In this document: positions 1 to 11,287 of the stretch, piece after piece | Layout of the letters: each line of letters opens with the position of its first letter | Numbering within the stretch: the stretch's first letter is position 1 | Translations under genes and position numbers: made by a program | NCBI GenBank assembly: GCA_040758375.1 | Contig: JBFLWE010000006.1 | Span: 33,448-97,447 of the forward strand | Reading direction: 5' to 3' | DNA from: CAMLIZ01 sp040758375 | Lineage (GTDB): Bacteria; Pseudomonadota; Gammaproteobacteria; Burkholderiales; Burkholderiaceae_C | Length of the DNA stretch: 64,000 nucleotides | The notes under the pieces: model-generated | What the model was told of the DNA's origin: nothing | Seen by the model: the letters and a program-made list of their open reading frames with translations, nothing else | The model's database searches: none

Positions 1-1
1 C

Positions 2-979
<978 letters not shown>

Positions 980-1007
980 GCGACGCCGGCGTCTCGCGAA
1001 GAATCAG

Positions 1008-1096
1008 ACCGCGAAGGACGCGAAGAAGAGGAACGGCGCCAAGGAATGAAGAACCTTCTTCTTGGCGTGCTTCGCACCCTTTGCGTTCTTCGCGGT
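1008..1096. repeat. Long imperfect palindrome between paaZ and aroG
   Basis: The arms 1008-1025 and 1079-1096 are inverted repeats matching at 16 of 18 positions. Inside them CGCCAAG (1037-1043) pairs with CTTGGCG (1061-1067), and AAGAA (1049-1053) pairs with TTCTT (1056-1060). The whole segment can fold into one long hairpin between two convergently transcribed genes. Its GCGAAG/CGCAAAG units resemble a dispersed intergenic repeat often mistaken for coding sequence. It may act as a two-way terminator, but there is no clean T-run. Confidence 0.7.
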
Positions 1097-1125
1097 AAGC
1101 CTCTTCCGCCAGCAACCCTCGTCGC

Positions 1126-2244
1126 TCACGCGCGACGGCGCTGACGCACAGCTTCCGCCAGCTGCTGCAGCACCGGTTCGGTCTGCGCCCAGCCGATGCA
1201 GGCGTCGGTGATCGAGACGCCGCCCTTCAGCGGCACGCCGGGCTTCAAGTCCTGGCGGCCCTCTTCGAGGTGGCTCTCGATCATCACGCCGATGATGCGT
1301 CGCTCGCCGCCGGCGATCTGGCGCGACAGGTCGGCAGCCACTTCGATCTGCCTCGTGTGCTGCTTGCTCGAGTTGGCATGCGAGCAATCGACCATCACCT
1401 GCTCGCGCAGGCCGGCCTTGCGCAGCACCGCGCAGGCGGCCTCAATGCTGGCGGCATCGAAGTTGGGGCCCTTGCTGCCGCCGCGCAGGATCACGTGGGC
1501 GTCGTCGTTGCCGCGCGTCTCGAAGATCGCGGCCTGGCCCATCTTGGTCATGCCCATGAAGGCATGGCTGGCGCGCGCGGCCACCAGCGCGTCGGCCGCG
1601 ATCTGCACGCCGCCGTCGGTGCCGTTCTTGAAGCCGATGGGGCAGGACAGGCCCGAGGCGAGCTGGCGGTGGCTCTGGCTTTCGGTGGTGCGCGCGCCGA
1701 TCGCGCCCCAGGCGATCAGGTCGGCGATGTACTGCGGGCTCAGCAGGTCCAGGAACTCGGTGCCGGTGGGCAGGCCCAGCTCGGTGATCTCCAGCAGCAG
1801 CTGGCGCGCGCGGCGCAGGCCCTCGTTGATGCGGAAGCTGCCGTCCAGCTGCGGGTCGTTGATGTAGCCCTTCCAGCCGACAGTGGTGCGCGGCTTCTCG
1901 AAATAGACACGCATCACGACCAGCAGCTCGCCGCGCAACGCGTCGGCCGCGCGCTTGAGCAGCCGCGCGTACTCCAGCGCTTCATCATGGTCGTGGATGG
2001 AGCAGGGCCCCACCACCGCCACCAGCCGGTCGTCGCCGCCGTGCAGCACCGAGGCGATGTCGGCCCGGCAGCGCTCGACCAGCGCTTGCGCGCTGGCGGG
2101 CACCGGCAGATCGTCTTGCAGCAGTGCGGGCGAGATCAGGGGCCGCACCGCGCTGATGCGCACGTCGTCGATGCGCGTGGTGTCCTGGGTTGCGTCGGCC
2201 ACACCCGCTTCGCGGTCGTGCCGTGGGTCGTCGATACGGGTCAT
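1126..2244 (-). CDS. aroG: 3-deoxy-7-phosphoheptulonate synthase, class I
   Basis: The product condenses phosphoenolpyruvate and erythrose 4-phosphate to DAHP, the first step of the shikimate pathway. The 372-residue protein has the class I signatures GPCSIHD (residues 79-85) and KPRTTVGWKG (117-126) of the PEP/metal site. Its length is slightly above the usual ~350 because of an N-terminal stretch in which TRIDD occurs twice (residues 2-6 and 23-27). Which aromatic amino acid inhibits it cannot be read from the sequence, so aroG could equally be aroF or aroH. It is convergent with paaZ and preceded by a hairpin repeat, so it is probably transcribed separately from yacG. Confidence 0.93.
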   Translation of the reverse strand: MTRIDDPRHDREAGVADATQDTTRIDDVRISAVRPLISPALLQDDLPVPASAQALVERCRADIASVLHGGDDRLVAVVGPCSIHDHDEALEYARLLKRAADALRGELLVVMRVYFEKPRTTVGWKGYINDPQLDGSFRINEGLRRARQLLLEITELGLPTGTEFLDLLSPQYIADLIAWGAIGARTTESQSHRQLASGLSCPIGFKNGTDGGVQIAADALVAARASHAFMGMTKMGQAAIFETRGNDDAHVILRGGSKGPNFDAASIEAACAVLRKAGLREQVMVDCSHANSSKQHTRQIEVAADLSRQIAGGERRIIGVMIESHLEEGRQDLKPGVPLKGGVSITDACIGWAQTEPVLQQLAEAVRQRRRA

Positions 2245-2277
2245 GTCAGTGGCGCCCGGCGGTCCGAAGGTGCTGGC

Positions 2278-2296
2278 CCGCTCCCATGGGGAGCGG
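2278..2296. repeat. Hairpin repeat upstream of aroG
   Basis: CCGCTCCC (2278-2285) and GGGAGCGG (2289-2296) form a perfect 8-bp stem with a 3-base loop. The following bases (CGAACGAAGTGCGCGTTGGGG) resemble the tail of the repeat upstream of hemA. It is taken as a member of a dispersed intergenic repeat family and lies between yacG and aroG. Confidence 0.55.
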
Positions 2297-2327
2297 CGAA
2301 CGAAGTGCGCGTTGGGGCTGTTTCATT

Positions 2328-2537
2328 TCAATGGCGGCTGTCTTCCGGCGGCGTGTCCGGAGTTTCGTCGTCTTCCGAGGGGCGGGTCGGCACGCGGTAG
2401 CTTTCGCTGGCCCAGGCGCCGAGGTCGAGACTGCGGCAGCGCTCGCTGCAAAAAGGCCGCCAGCGGTTGTCGGGCGAGAAGGGGGCCGGCGTGCCGCAAT
2501 GGGGGCATGGCACCAGCTTTGCCGGGCGATTGCTCAT
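2328..2537 (-). CDS. yacG: DNA gyrase inhibitor YacG, zinc-binding
   Basis: A 69-residue protein with four zinc-ligand cysteines at residues 11, 14 (CPHCG) and 30, 34 (FCSERC), and an acidic, disordered-looking C-terminal tail. These are the hallmarks and length of YacG, which in E. coli binds GyrB and blocks DNA binding by gyrase. It is the last gene of the coaE-zapD-yacG group, a common order downstream of pilD in proteobacteria. Confidence 0.9.
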   Translation of the reverse strand: MSNRPAKLVPCPHCGTPAPFSPDNRWRPFCSERCRSLDLGAWASESYRVPTRPSEDDETPDTPPEDSRH

Positions 2538-2554
2538 CGCGGCCTCTCAACCTC

Positions 2555-3310
2555 TCAGGCGCACAGCGTCAGCTCGAAGCTGCAGTCGTGGTTGACCGGC
2601 TTGAGGCGCCCTTCGGCATCGGCCTTCATGAAGCGCACCGACACCATCAGGCGGTGGCCGCTGATCTCGGGCACCAGGCCTTCCTCGCCGTTGGTCTTCA
2701 GGCGCAGCAGCAGGTATTGCTTGCTCTGCGGCAGGCTCTGCTGGTATTGCCCGCCGGGTGCCACGGCGCGTTGCGGCACGCCGGCATCGCGCAGCAGCCC
2801 CAGCAGCACGTTCAGGCCCTCGGCCAGCGGCGTGAGCGTGGCGATCCACTGCAACAGGTCGGCCCGGCGGCGCGCGGCCGGCAACTGCTGCCAGGCATAG
2901 TAGGCCGGCAGGTCGAACTCGCAGGTGCCGCCGGGGATGCTGATGCGGCTGCGCACGCTCATCAGCCACTCGTTGGCGGTGAGCGCCTGGCCCGCCTTGC
3001 CCTGCAGTGCATTGAGGCCGTTGAAGGCATGGTCGATGCGTCCCACGACCTCGTCCAGCGCTGCTTCCGAGATCGCCGGGTTGCCGCGGTAGGCGTTGTA
3101 CTGGGCCTTGTGGCGCTCCAGCTCCTTCAGCAGGTCGGACTTGAGATCCGCCCGCGAGGCCACGTCCATGATCTCGAAGATCGTGGCGAGCGCGAAATGG
3201 TGGTCCACCGGCGTCTCGCGCGCGATGAGCTGGCCCAGCCTGTCGAACAGGTGCTCCAGGCGCAGCATCGTGCGGATGCTTTCGTTGAACGGGTATTCGT
3301 AGCGGACCAC
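2555..3310 (-). CDS. zapD: Cell division protein ZapD
   Basis: ZapD crosslinks FtsZ protofilaments and stabilises the Z ring. The protein opens with VRYEYPFNESIRTMLRLEHLF, the conserved ZapD N-terminus, and has the family's mostly helical N-terminal part and beta-rich C-terminal part; its length is about 251 residues. The start is a choice. A TTG at 3328 would add six residues but has a purine tract only one base away. The GTG at 3310 has GAGAG eight bases upstream and aligns with the usual M-x-x-YEYPF start. It lies between coaE and yacG on the same strand. Confidence 0.9.
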   Translation of the reverse strand: MVRYEYPFNESIRTMLRLEHLFDRLGQLIARETPVDHHFALATIFEIMDVASRADLKSDLLKELERHKAQYNAYRGNPAISEAALDEVVGRIDHAFNGLNALQGKAGQALTANEWLMSVRSRISIPGGTCEFDLPAYYAWQQLPAARRRADLLQWIATLTPLAEGLNVLLGLLRDAGVPQRAVAPGGQYQQSLPQSKQYLLLRLKTNGEEGLVPEISGHRLMVSVRFMKADAEGRLKPVNHDCSFELTLCA

Positions 3311-3400
3311 GGCGGCGTCTCTCGTCAAGCTCCCGCTGCAAGAGAGGCGGAGGCGGTGCCAATTGTTCCACAGGCACCAGGCCGTGGTCCTCGGCAGCGG

Positions 3401-4015
3401 CTAGGCGGGGGGCGGCAACCAATAGGCCCAGAGGGCCGCCACCTCGGCTTGCAGCTGCACCAGCGTGAGCCCTTCGTTGTGGATCACCGCATCGGCGATC
3501 GCCCGGCGCTGCGCACGCGAGGCCTGCTGCGACAGCACGCGGCGCACCGCCTCTTCGTTCCAGCCGGACCGCTGCATCACACGTTGCACTTGAGTGCTTT
3601 GCTCACAATCGACCACCAGCACGCGGTCGACGCGCTGGCGCCAGTGCGTGGATTCGGCCAGCAGCGGCACGTCGAACACCAGCGGGTGCTGCGCTGCGGC
3701 CCGCGCACGGCGATCGGCTTCTGCGCCGATCAGCGGATGCAGGATGCCTTCGAGCCGTTTGCGCTGGGCTGCGTCGGCAAACACGAGGCTGCGCATCCGT
3801 TCGCGGTCGAGCGCGCCATCAGCGCCCACGATGGCTTCTCCGAACGCCTGCGCCAGCGCCGACAGCGCCCGCCCGCCGGGGGCGGTGAGCTCGCGTGCGA
3901 TGGCGTCGGTGTCGACCAGCACCGCGCCCAGCTGCACCAGCGCGGCTGCCACCGTGCTCTTGCCGCTGCCGATACCGCCGGTGAGCCCGATGCGCGGCGG
4001 GCGCGTGGATTTCAT
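3401..4015 (-). CDS. coaE: Dephospho-CoA kinase
   Basis: The product phosphorylates dephospho-CoA to coenzyme A, the last step of CoA synthesis. The P-loop GGIGSGKST is at residues 13-21 and is followed by the VDTDAIARELT substrate region; the length of 204 residues is normal. The open frame extends 25 codons further upstream to 4090, but that part overlaps an intergenic repeat and has no family similarity, so the ATG at 4015 is chosen. It stands downstream of pilD and upstream of zapD. Confidence 0.93.
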   Translation of the reverse strand: MKSTRPPRIGLTGGIGSGKSTVAAALVQLGAVLVDTDAIARELTAPGGRALSALAQAFGEAIVGADGALDRERMRSLVFADAAQRKRLEGILHPLIGAEADRRARAAAQHPLVFDVPLLAESTHWRQRVDRVLVVDCEQSTQVQRVMQRSGWNEEAVRRVLSQQASRAQRRAIADAVIHNEGLTLVQLQAEVAALWAYWLPPPA

Positions 4016-4071
4016 CTCAGTGGCTCCACCGCGGGTCGCGCGGCCCGCGAAGCATGAAACCGCCGAAGCCA

Positions 4072-4122
4072 GACGGCGCCCCCCTTCCAAGGGGGCGCGC
4101 CGGCAGGCGCTCGGGGGGGGTC
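4072..4122. repeat. GC-rich palindromic repeat between pilD and coaE
   Basis: GCGCCCCC (4076-4083) and GGGGGCGC (4091-4098) form a perfect 8-bp stem, followed by GCCGGCAGGCGCTCGGGGG. In opposite orientation the same ordered blocks occur at 27912-27986 and 43148-43221. It looks like a degenerate copy of that repeat family and lies just before the coaE start. Confidence 0.6.
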
Positions 4123-4125
4123 ACT

Positions 4126-5061
4126 TCAAGCCCAGCCCAGCCATGCGAGCACGCGCCGCTCGCCGAGCAGCATCACGGCGATCCCCGCGCCTGCCAGGAA
4201 GGGACCGAAGGGCACGTAGCGACCCTCGCGCAGCGACTGGTTCATCTTCATCGCGATGCCCACCACCGCGCCGATCACCGAGGCGACGAGCAGCACGGGC
4301 ACGATCATCTGCCAGCCCAGCCATGCGCCCAGCGCGCCCATCAGCTTGAAGTCGCCGAAGCCCATGCCCTCCTTGCCGGTGGTGAGCTTGAACAGCCAGT
4401 ACACCGACCACAGCGAGAGATACCCCGCGGCCGCGCCCCACACCGAGGCCGGCAGCGACAGCGGCGTCCAGCCGAGTGCGCTGGCGATCAGACCAGCCCA
4501 CAGCAGCGGCAGCGTCAGCACGTCGGGCAGCACCGTGGTGTCCCAGTCGATCGCCGCCAGCGCGAGCAACACCGCCACCACCGCGCACCACAGCAGCGCC
4601 ACCGGCTGCGGGCCGAAGCGCCAGGCCACGGCGGCAAACAGCAGGCCGGTCAGCAGCTCGATCAGCGGATAGCGGGCGGAGATGCGGGTGCCGCAGGCCG
4701 AACACCGGCCCTTCAGGCGCAGCCAGCCCAGCAGCGGGATGTTTTCATGCCAGCGGATCTGGTGGCCGCAGGCCGGGCAACGCGAGCGCGGGCGCGCGAT
4801 GCCCAGCACCGGCAACTGGCCTGCCGCCTTTTCCAGCGAATCGGCGGTCTGCTGCAAAAGCGCCGGCGCGCCCGCTTCGCGATGCGCGCCGAAAACGCGC
4901 TGCCAGGAGTCGTGGTCAGCCAGCTGCTGGGCGACATCGCGCCACCACTGACGCTCGAGCATCAGCGGCAGGCGGAAGATCACCACGTTGAGGAAGCTGC
5001 CGATGCAAAGGCCCAGCAGGGCCAGCGCGGGGATGGAGAACCAGACCTCGCTTGGTGGCAT
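4126..5061 (-). CDS. pilD: Type IV prepilin peptidase / N-methyltransferase PilD
   Basis: An inner-membrane aspartyl protease that cleaves prepilin leaders and methylates the new N-terminus. GSFLNVVIFRLP (21-32) starts the cytoplasmic N-terminal domain. Zinc-type cysteines lie at 95, 98 (CPACG) and 120, 123 (CSACG). The catalytic aspartates lie in IDWDTTVLPD (171-180) and in GFGDFK (D237). Several hydrophobic segments follow residue 131, and the 311-residue length is slightly above average. It is separated from pilC by only 4 bases. The Tad locus in this window shows no prepilin peptidase of its own. Confidence 0.94.
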   Translation of the reverse strand: MPPSEVWFSIPALALLGLCIGSFLNVVIFRLPLMLERQWWRDVAQQLADHDSWQRVFGAHREAGAPALLQQTADSLEKAAGQLPVLGIARPRSRCPACGHQIRWHENIPLLGWLRLKGRCSACGTRISARYPLIELLTGLLFAAVAWRFGPQPVALLWCAVVAVLLALAAIDWDTTVLPDVLTLPLLWAGLIASALGWTPLSLPASVWGAAAGYLSLWSVYWLFKLTTGKEGMGFGDFKLMGALGAWLGWQMIVPVLLVASVIGAVVGIAMKMNQSLREGRYVPFGPFLAGAGIAVMLLGERRVLAWLGWA

Positions 5062-5065
5062 GCGC

Positions 5066-6286
5066 TCAGACCACCTGGCCGAGCTTGAAGATCGGCAGGT
5101 ACATCGACACGACGATGCCCCCGATCAGCACGCCCAAGATCACGATGATGAACGGCTCCATCAGGCTGGAAAGCGCCTTCACCATCTCGTCCACCTCGTC
5201 CTCGTAGAACTCGGCGGCCTTGCCCAGCATGTGGTCCAGCGAGCCCGATTCTTCGCCGATGGCCGCCATCTGCAGCACCATGGTGGGGAACACCCCCGTG
5301 GTTTGCATCGCGGTGGTCAGGCCGGTGCCGGTGGACACGTCCTTCTGGATCTGCTCGGTGGCCATCATGTAGACCTGGTTGCCCGAGGCGCCGCCCACCG
5401 AGTCGAGCGCTTCGACCAGCGGCACGCCGGCGGCGAACATCGTCGACAGCGTGCGCGTCCAGCGCGCGATGGCCGACTTGTTGATCAGCTCGCCGAACAC
5501 CGGGATCTTCAGCAGCAGCCGGTCCATGGTCTTTTGCATCTTCTCCGAGCGTTTCCAGCTCTGCAGGAAGAAGAAGCCGCCGCCGATCAGGATGCCGAAG
5601 ATCAGCCACCAGTAGGCGACGAAGAACTCCGACATCGCGATCACCGCCAGTGTCGGCGCCGGCAAGTCGGCGCCGAAGGACTTGAACACATCCTTGAAGG
5701 CCGGGATCACGAAGATCATGATCACCGCCAGCACGATGAAGGCCACGATCAGCACCGCGATTGGGTAGGTGAGGGCAGACTTGATCTTGTTCTTCAGCGC
5801 CATCGTCTTTTCCTGGTACAGCGCCAGCCGGTCCAGCAACTGCTCTAGGATGCCGCCCGCCTCGCCGGCTTCCACCAGGTTGCAGTACAGCGCGTCGAAG
5901 TGCATCGGGTGCTTGCGGAAGGCCGCCGACAGACTGGTGCCGGTCTCCACGTCGGACCGGATGTCGTTCAGCAGGCGCGTCAGCTTGGGGTTGGTGCTGC
6001 CCCGCGCCACGATGTCGAAGGCCTGCAGCAGCGGCACGCCCGCCTTCATCATCGTGGAAAGCTGGCGCGTGAAGACCGCGATGTCCTTTTGCTTGATCGA
6101 ACGGCCGCCGGAGAGCTTGCGCTTCTTGACCTTGGTGACCAGGATGCCCTGGCGCCGCAGGCTGGCGCCGACCGCGGCCTCGCCGCCGGAACGCAACTCG
6201 CCGCGCAGGATCTTACCTGTTCGATCCTTGCCTTCCCACTCAAAAATGAACTCTTTGGTGCCTCTCGCGGCTGCTGCAGTTGCCAT
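5066..6286 (-). CDS. pilC: Type IV pilus inner-membrane platform protein PilC
   Basis: A 406-residue polytopic protein with two T2SSF-type domains, each containing the conserved FTRQLSTMM/WTRTLSTMF helix (around residues 72-80 and 275-283) and a downstream GESLxxA/GSGLTTAM-like segment. The hydrophobic segments are those expected of PilC, the platform on which PilB acts during pilus extension. It lies between pilB and pilD in the same direction, as in other type IVa pilus operons. Confidence 0.93.
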   Translation of the reverse strand: MATAAAARGTKEFIFEWEGKDRTGKILRGELRSGGEAAVGASLRRQGILVTKVKKRKLSGGRSIKQKDIAVFTRQLSTMMKAGVPLLQAFDIVARGSTNPKLTRLLNDIRSDVETGTSLSAAFRKHPMHFDALYCNLVEAGEAGGILEQLLDRLALYQEKTMALKNKIKSALTYPIAVLIVAFIVLAVIMIFVIPAFKDVFKSFGADLPAPTLAVIAMSEFFVAYWWLIFGILIGGGFFFLQSWKRSEKMQKTMDRLLLKIPVFGELINKSAIARWTRTLSTMFAAGVPLVEALDSVGGASGNQVYMMATEQIQKDVSTGTGLTTAMQTTGVFPTMVLQMAAIGEESGSLDHMLGKAAEFYEDEVDEMVKALSSLMEPFIIVILGVLIGGIVVSMYLPIFKLGQVV

Positions 6287-6317
6287 ATCGCCCTCCGGGG
6301 CAAGCCTTCCCTAGACG

Positions 6318-8036
<1,719 letters not shown>

Positions 8037-8228
8037 AACGGCGGTCAGTTCACAATGTAAAAAACCGGCCCATGATCGCCGATTCGAGCACGGACTGTAA
8101 ACCGGGCTCTCCACGGGGGGGCCGTGCCCGACACAGCCGGTTACCCGAGGCGCGGCGAAGCTGCGGACTTGTTGGCACCCTGTCGCTGCCGGGAGCCGAG
8201 AACGAAGGTGAGGGGACGGGAAAGAGAG

Positions 8229-8305
8229 TGGTCGGGGTGAGAGGATTCGAACCTCCGGCCTCTACGTCCCGAACGTAGCGCTCTACCAGGCTAAGCTACA
8301 CCCCG
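8229..8305 (-). tRNA. tRNA-Pro (anticodon CGG)
   Basis: The reverse complement folds as a 77-base cloverleaf including an encoded CCA. The acceptor stem CGGGGTG pairs with CACCCCG, the anticodon stem CTACG/CGTAG encloses the loop TTCGGGA (anticodon CGG), and the T loop is TTCGAAT. It reads the proline codon CCG. It lies upstream of pilB on the same strand. Confidence 0.96.
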
Positions 8306-8357
8306 AAGCCGGCGGGCCTTGCACCCGCCATCTCTTTCCGTCAGGTCGTCGCGGCCG

Positions 8358-9353
8358 TCAAGAAGACCGGTCGACCGACTGAACACATAAGTGTAGCAGA
8401 GCTTCGCGGTGCATTGACGGGGGCAAGGCCTTCAGGCACTCGCGCGCCTTCTGCGCTTCGGCGCGGGCGGCGTCTCGCGTGGCCACCAGCGCGCCGGTGC
8501 GCCGCACGATGGCCAGGATCTCGGACAGCCGGGCTTCCTCGCCATGCTCGATGGCATGCCGGATGAGCTGACGCTCGGCAGGCTCGCCTTTCGTCATGGC
8601 CACCAGCAGCGGCAGCGTGGGCTTGCCTTCGCGCAGGTCGTCGCCCACGTTCTTGCCCAGCGCATGTGTGTCGCCTTCGTAATCGAGCAGGTCGTCCACC
8701 AGCTGGAAGGCTGTGCCCAGCGAGCGGCCGTAGTCGGCGCAGGCTTCCTCGACGTGAGTCGGCGCATCCGCCAGCACTGCGCCGAGACGGGCGCTGGCTT
8801 CGAACAGCTTGGCTGTCTTGTAGCGGATCACACGCAGATAGTCGTCGACCGAAATGTCCGGGTCGTGCATGTTCATCAGCTGCAGCACTTCACCCTCGGC
8901 GATGACGTTCGTTGCGTCCGCCAACACGTCGAGCACCCGCATGCGGTTGATCGACACCATCATCTGGAACGCACGCGAATAGAGGAAGTCACCGACCAGC
9001 ACGCTGGCGGCGTTGCCGAACATCGCATTGGCCGTCTGCCGGCCGCGGCGCAGCGACGACTCGTCGACCACGTCGTCGTGCAGCAGCGTCGCGGTATGGA
9101 TGAACTCGACGATCGCGGCCAGGGCGTGGCGTTCCGGTCCGGCGAAGCCGAGCGCGCCGGCGAACAGCAAGACCAACCGGGGACGAATGCGCTTGCCGCC
9201 CGCGCTGATGATGTAGTGGGCAATCTGGTTGACCAGCGCCACGTCGGAGCGCAGGCGTTCCTGGATCACGCGGTCCACCGCCAGCATCTCGTCGGCCATG
9301 AAATCGCGGCCGGCAGACGTTGCCGGGTGGAGCTGGGGCACTGCGGAAGACAC
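8358..9353 (-). CDS. ispB: Octaprenyl diphosphate synthase (trans-polyprenyl synthase)
   Basis: The product elongates farnesyl diphosphate to the ubiquinone side chain. It has the first aspartate-rich motif DDVVDE (from residue 93), GGKRIRPRL just before it, and the second aspartate motif VDDLLDYEGD. An open frame reaches 9416, but that start lies upstream of a perfect TATAAT box. The GTG at 9353, preceded by AGGAA ten bases away, is therefore preferred and gives 331 residues. It is divergent from rplU, a very common arrangement in beta- and gammaproteobacteria. Confidence 0.92.
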   Translation of the reverse strand: MSSAVPQLHPATSAGRDFMADEMLAVDRVIQERLRSDVALVNQIAHYIISAGGKRIRPRLVLLFAGALGFAGPERHALAAIVEFIHTATLLHDDVVDESSLRRGRQTANAMFGNAASVLVGDFLYSRAFQMMVSINRMRVLDVLADATNVIAEGEVLQLMNMHDPDISVDDYLRVIRYKTAKLFEASARLGAVLADAPTHVEEACADYGRSLGTAFQLVDDLLDYEGDTHALGKNVGDDLREGKPTLPLLVAMTKGEPAERQLIRHAIEHGEEARLSEILAIVRRTGALVATRDAARAEAQKARECLKALPPSMHREALLHLCVQSVDRSS

Positions 9354-9380
9354 GCTGGTGGGGTTCCTAAAGGGTCGCCG

Positions 9381-9386
9381 ATTATA
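9381..9386 (-). promoter_or_regulatory. -10 box for ispB
   Basis: On the minus strand this reads TATAAT exactly, 27 bases before the chosen GTG start of ispB. No good -35 hexamer is seen at 17 bp spacing. Confidence 0.5.
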
Positions 9387-9445
9387 GAAATGCGGCCCCT
9401 GTGGAATAGGGTCCACCGGCCGAGCAGGCTCCCGGCGCGCCGGCG

Positions 9446-9454
9446 TGCTAGAAT
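9446..9454 (+). promoter_or_regulatory. Extended -10 promoter element for rplU-rpmA
   Basis: TGCTAGAAT is an extended -10 (TGN plus a 5/6 match to TATAAT) about 75 bases before the rplU start. The leader between them contains short GC-rich inverted segments. The -35 region is poor, as is usual for extended -10 promoters. Confidence 0.55.
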
Positions 9455-9528
9455 ATCCGGCTCTGCGCCTTATGGGGCGTCCGGGGTCACGCCTCGGACC
9501 GGCAGAGCAGTTACACGAAAGGGCTCAT

Positions 9529-9840
9529 ATGTACGCGGTCATAAAAACCGGTGGCAAGCAATACAAGGTTGCTGCCGGCGAAAAGATCAAGGTAGAACAG
9601 ATTGCTGCGGACGTTGGCCAAGAGATCGTGATCGACCAGGTGCTGGCCGTCGTGGACGGGCAGGACTTCAAGATCGGGGCTCCCTTGGTTGCCGGCGCCA
9701 GCGTCAAAGCCACCGTGGTGGCACATGGCAAGCACGACAAGGTGCGCATCTTCAAGCTGCGTCGTCGCAAGCACTACAAGAAGTCGCAGGGTCATCGCCA
9801 GACCTACACCGAGCTGCAGATCAGCGCGGTGAACGTCTGA
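9529..9840 (+). CDS. rplU: 50S ribosomal protein L21
   Basis: A 103-residue protein beginning MYAVIKTGGKQYKV, the conserved L21 N-terminus, and ending in the basic segment RRRKHYKKSQGHRQ that contacts 23S rRNA. The length is identical to the E. coli protein. The ATG has GAAAGGG a few bases upstream; the longer open frame beginning at 9445 includes leader sequence and is rejected. It forms an operon with rpmA and probably continues by read-through into obgE. Confidence 0.97.
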   Translation: MYAVIKTGGKQYKVAAGEKIKVEQIAADVGQEIVIDQVLAVVDGQDFKIGAPLVAGASVKATVVAHGKHDKVRIFKLRRRKHYKKSQGHRQTYTELQISAVNV

Positions 9841-9875
9841 GCCGCCAGCGCCCGTATTCCAGGAGTTAATCCACC

Positions 9876-10133
9876 ATGGCACAGAAAAAAGGCGGCGGTT
9901 CCACCCGGAACGGCCGCGACTCGCAACCCAAGATGCTTGGCGTCAAGGTGTTCGGCGGCCAGATCATCACGGCCGGCTCGATCATCGTGCGCCAGCGCGG
10001 CACCAAGTTCCACCCGGGCACCAATGTCGGCATCGGCCGCGACCACTCGCTGTTCGCGCTGGTCGATGGGCAGGTGTCGTTCGCGACCAAGGGCCCGCTG
10101 AACCGGCAGACCGTGAGCGTCACCCCGGTCTGA
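9876..10133 (+). CDS. rpmA: 50S ribosomal protein L27
   Basis: An 85-residue basic protein beginning MAQKKGGGSTRNGRDS, typical of L27, whose N-terminal tail reaches the peptidyl transferase centre. There is no cleavable N-terminal extension of the Firmicutes kind. The AGGAG ribosome site is 9 bases upstream. It lies 35 bases after rplU and is followed by a strong terminator. Confidence 0.97.
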   Translation: MAQKKGGGSTRNGRDSQPKMLGVKVFGGQIITAGSIIVRQRGTKFHPGTNVGIGRDHSLFALVDGQVSFATKGPLNRQTVSVTPV

Positions 10134-10157
10134 AGCAGCTGCTTCTTGCCCAAGAAG

Positions 10158-10182
10158 CCCCGGCCCGCGCGCCGGGGTTTTT
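10158..10182 (+). terminator. Rho-independent terminator after rpmA
   Basis: CCCCGGC (10158-10164) and GCCGGGG (10171-10177) form a 7-bp GC stem with a 6-base loop, followed directly by TTTTT. Just before it, CTTCTTG/CAAGAAG (10142-10157) forms a second small hairpin. It should reduce transcription from the ribosomal genes into obgE. Confidence 0.85.
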
Positions 10183-10213
10183 CGTTTAGAGCCTCCCTTA
10201 CCATCGCGAGACC

Positions 10214-11287
10214 ATGAAGTTCGTAGACGAAGCCACCATCGACGTGGCCGCCGGCAACGGCGGGGCGGGCTGCGTGAGCTTCCGCCGCGAGAAGTTCATT
10301 CCGTTCGGCGGCCCCAACGGCGGTGATGGCGGGCGCGGAGGCAGCATCTACGCCGAGGCCGACCCCAACCTCAACACGCTGATCGACTACCGCTATGCGC
10401 GCCGGCACGAAGCGCGCAACGGCGAACCGGGGCGCGGCTCCGACCAGTTCGGCGCCGCCGGTGACGACATCGTGCTGCGCATGCCGGTGGGCACCATCAT
10501 CACCGATCTCGAAAAGGACGAGGTGATCGCCGAGCTGCTGGTGCCCGGCGAAAAGGTGCTGATCGCCAAGGGCGGGGATGGCGGCTTCGGCAACCTGCAT
10601 TTCAAGAGCAGCACCAACCGGGCGCCGCGGCAGAAGACACCCGGCTGGCCGGGCGAACAGAAGAAGCTGAAGCTCGAGCTGCGCGTGCTGGCCGACGTGG
10701 GACTGCTGGGCATGCCCAACGCAGGCAAGTCCACGCTCATCTCGGCGGTGTCCAACGCGCGGCCGAAGATCGCCGACTATCCCTTCACCACGCTGCATCC
10801 GCAGCTTGGCGTGGTGCGCGTCGGGCCGGAGCAGAGCTTCGTGATCGCCGACCTGCCGGGGCTGATCGAAGGGGCGGCCGAAGGTGCGGGCCTGGGCCAC
10901 CTGTTCCTGCGGCATCTGCAGCGCACGCGGCTGTTGCTGCATGTGGTGGACATGGCGCCGTTCGACGACAGCGTCGATCCGGTCGCGCAGGCCAAGGCGA
11001 TCGTCGAGGAGTTGAAGAAGTACGACGAAGGCTTGTACGAGAAGCCGCGCTGGCTGGTGCTCAACAAGCTCGACATGGTGCCGGCCGAAGAACGCGAAAA
11101 ACGCGTCAAGGACTTCATCAAGCGCTTCAAGTGGAAGGGTCCTGTGTTCCAGATTTCCGCGCTCTCGCGCGAGGGCCTGGAGCCCTTGGTGCGCGCGATC
11201 TGGGAGCATGTGGCCTCGTACCAGAAGATCGAACACGTGCCCGACCCGCGCTTCGACGCACCTGCCGAAGGAGCCTCGAATGGCTGA
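10214..11287 (+). CDS. obgE: Obg-family GTPase ObgE/CgtA
   Basis: An essential ribosome-associated GTPase involved in 50S maturation and the stringent response. The glycine-rich Obg fold covers residues 1-158 (GGxGG repeats such as GGPNGGDGGRGG). The G domain has G1 GMPNAGKST (166-174), G3 DLPG and G4 NKLD. The C-terminus after ~335 is short, as in other betaproteobacteria. Its end overlaps the proB start by 8 bases. Confidence 0.96.
   Translation: MKFVDEATIDVAAGNGGAGCVSFRREKFIPFGGPNGGDGGRGGSIYAEADPNLNTLIDYRYARRHEARNGEPGRGSDQFGAAGDDIVLRMPVGTIITDLEKDEVIAELLVPGEKVLIAKGGDGGFGNLHFKSSTNRAPRQKTPGWPGEQKKLKLELRVLADVGLLGMPNAGKSTLISAVSNARPKIADYPFTTLHPQLGVVRVGPEQSFVIADLPGLIEGAAEGAGLGHLFLRHLQRTRLLLHVVDMAPFDDSVDPVAQAKAIVEELKKYDEGLYEKPRWLVLNKLDMVPAEEREKRVKDFIKRFKWKGPVFQISALSREGLEPLVRAIWEHVASYQKIEHVPDPRFDAPAEGASNG

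Noticed and set aside
8037..8114. In-frame upstream extension of pilB to 8114 and a possible sigma-54 promoter there
   Set aside because: The extra residues do not match PilB N-termini, and no GG-N10-GC spacing of -24/-12 elements is present.
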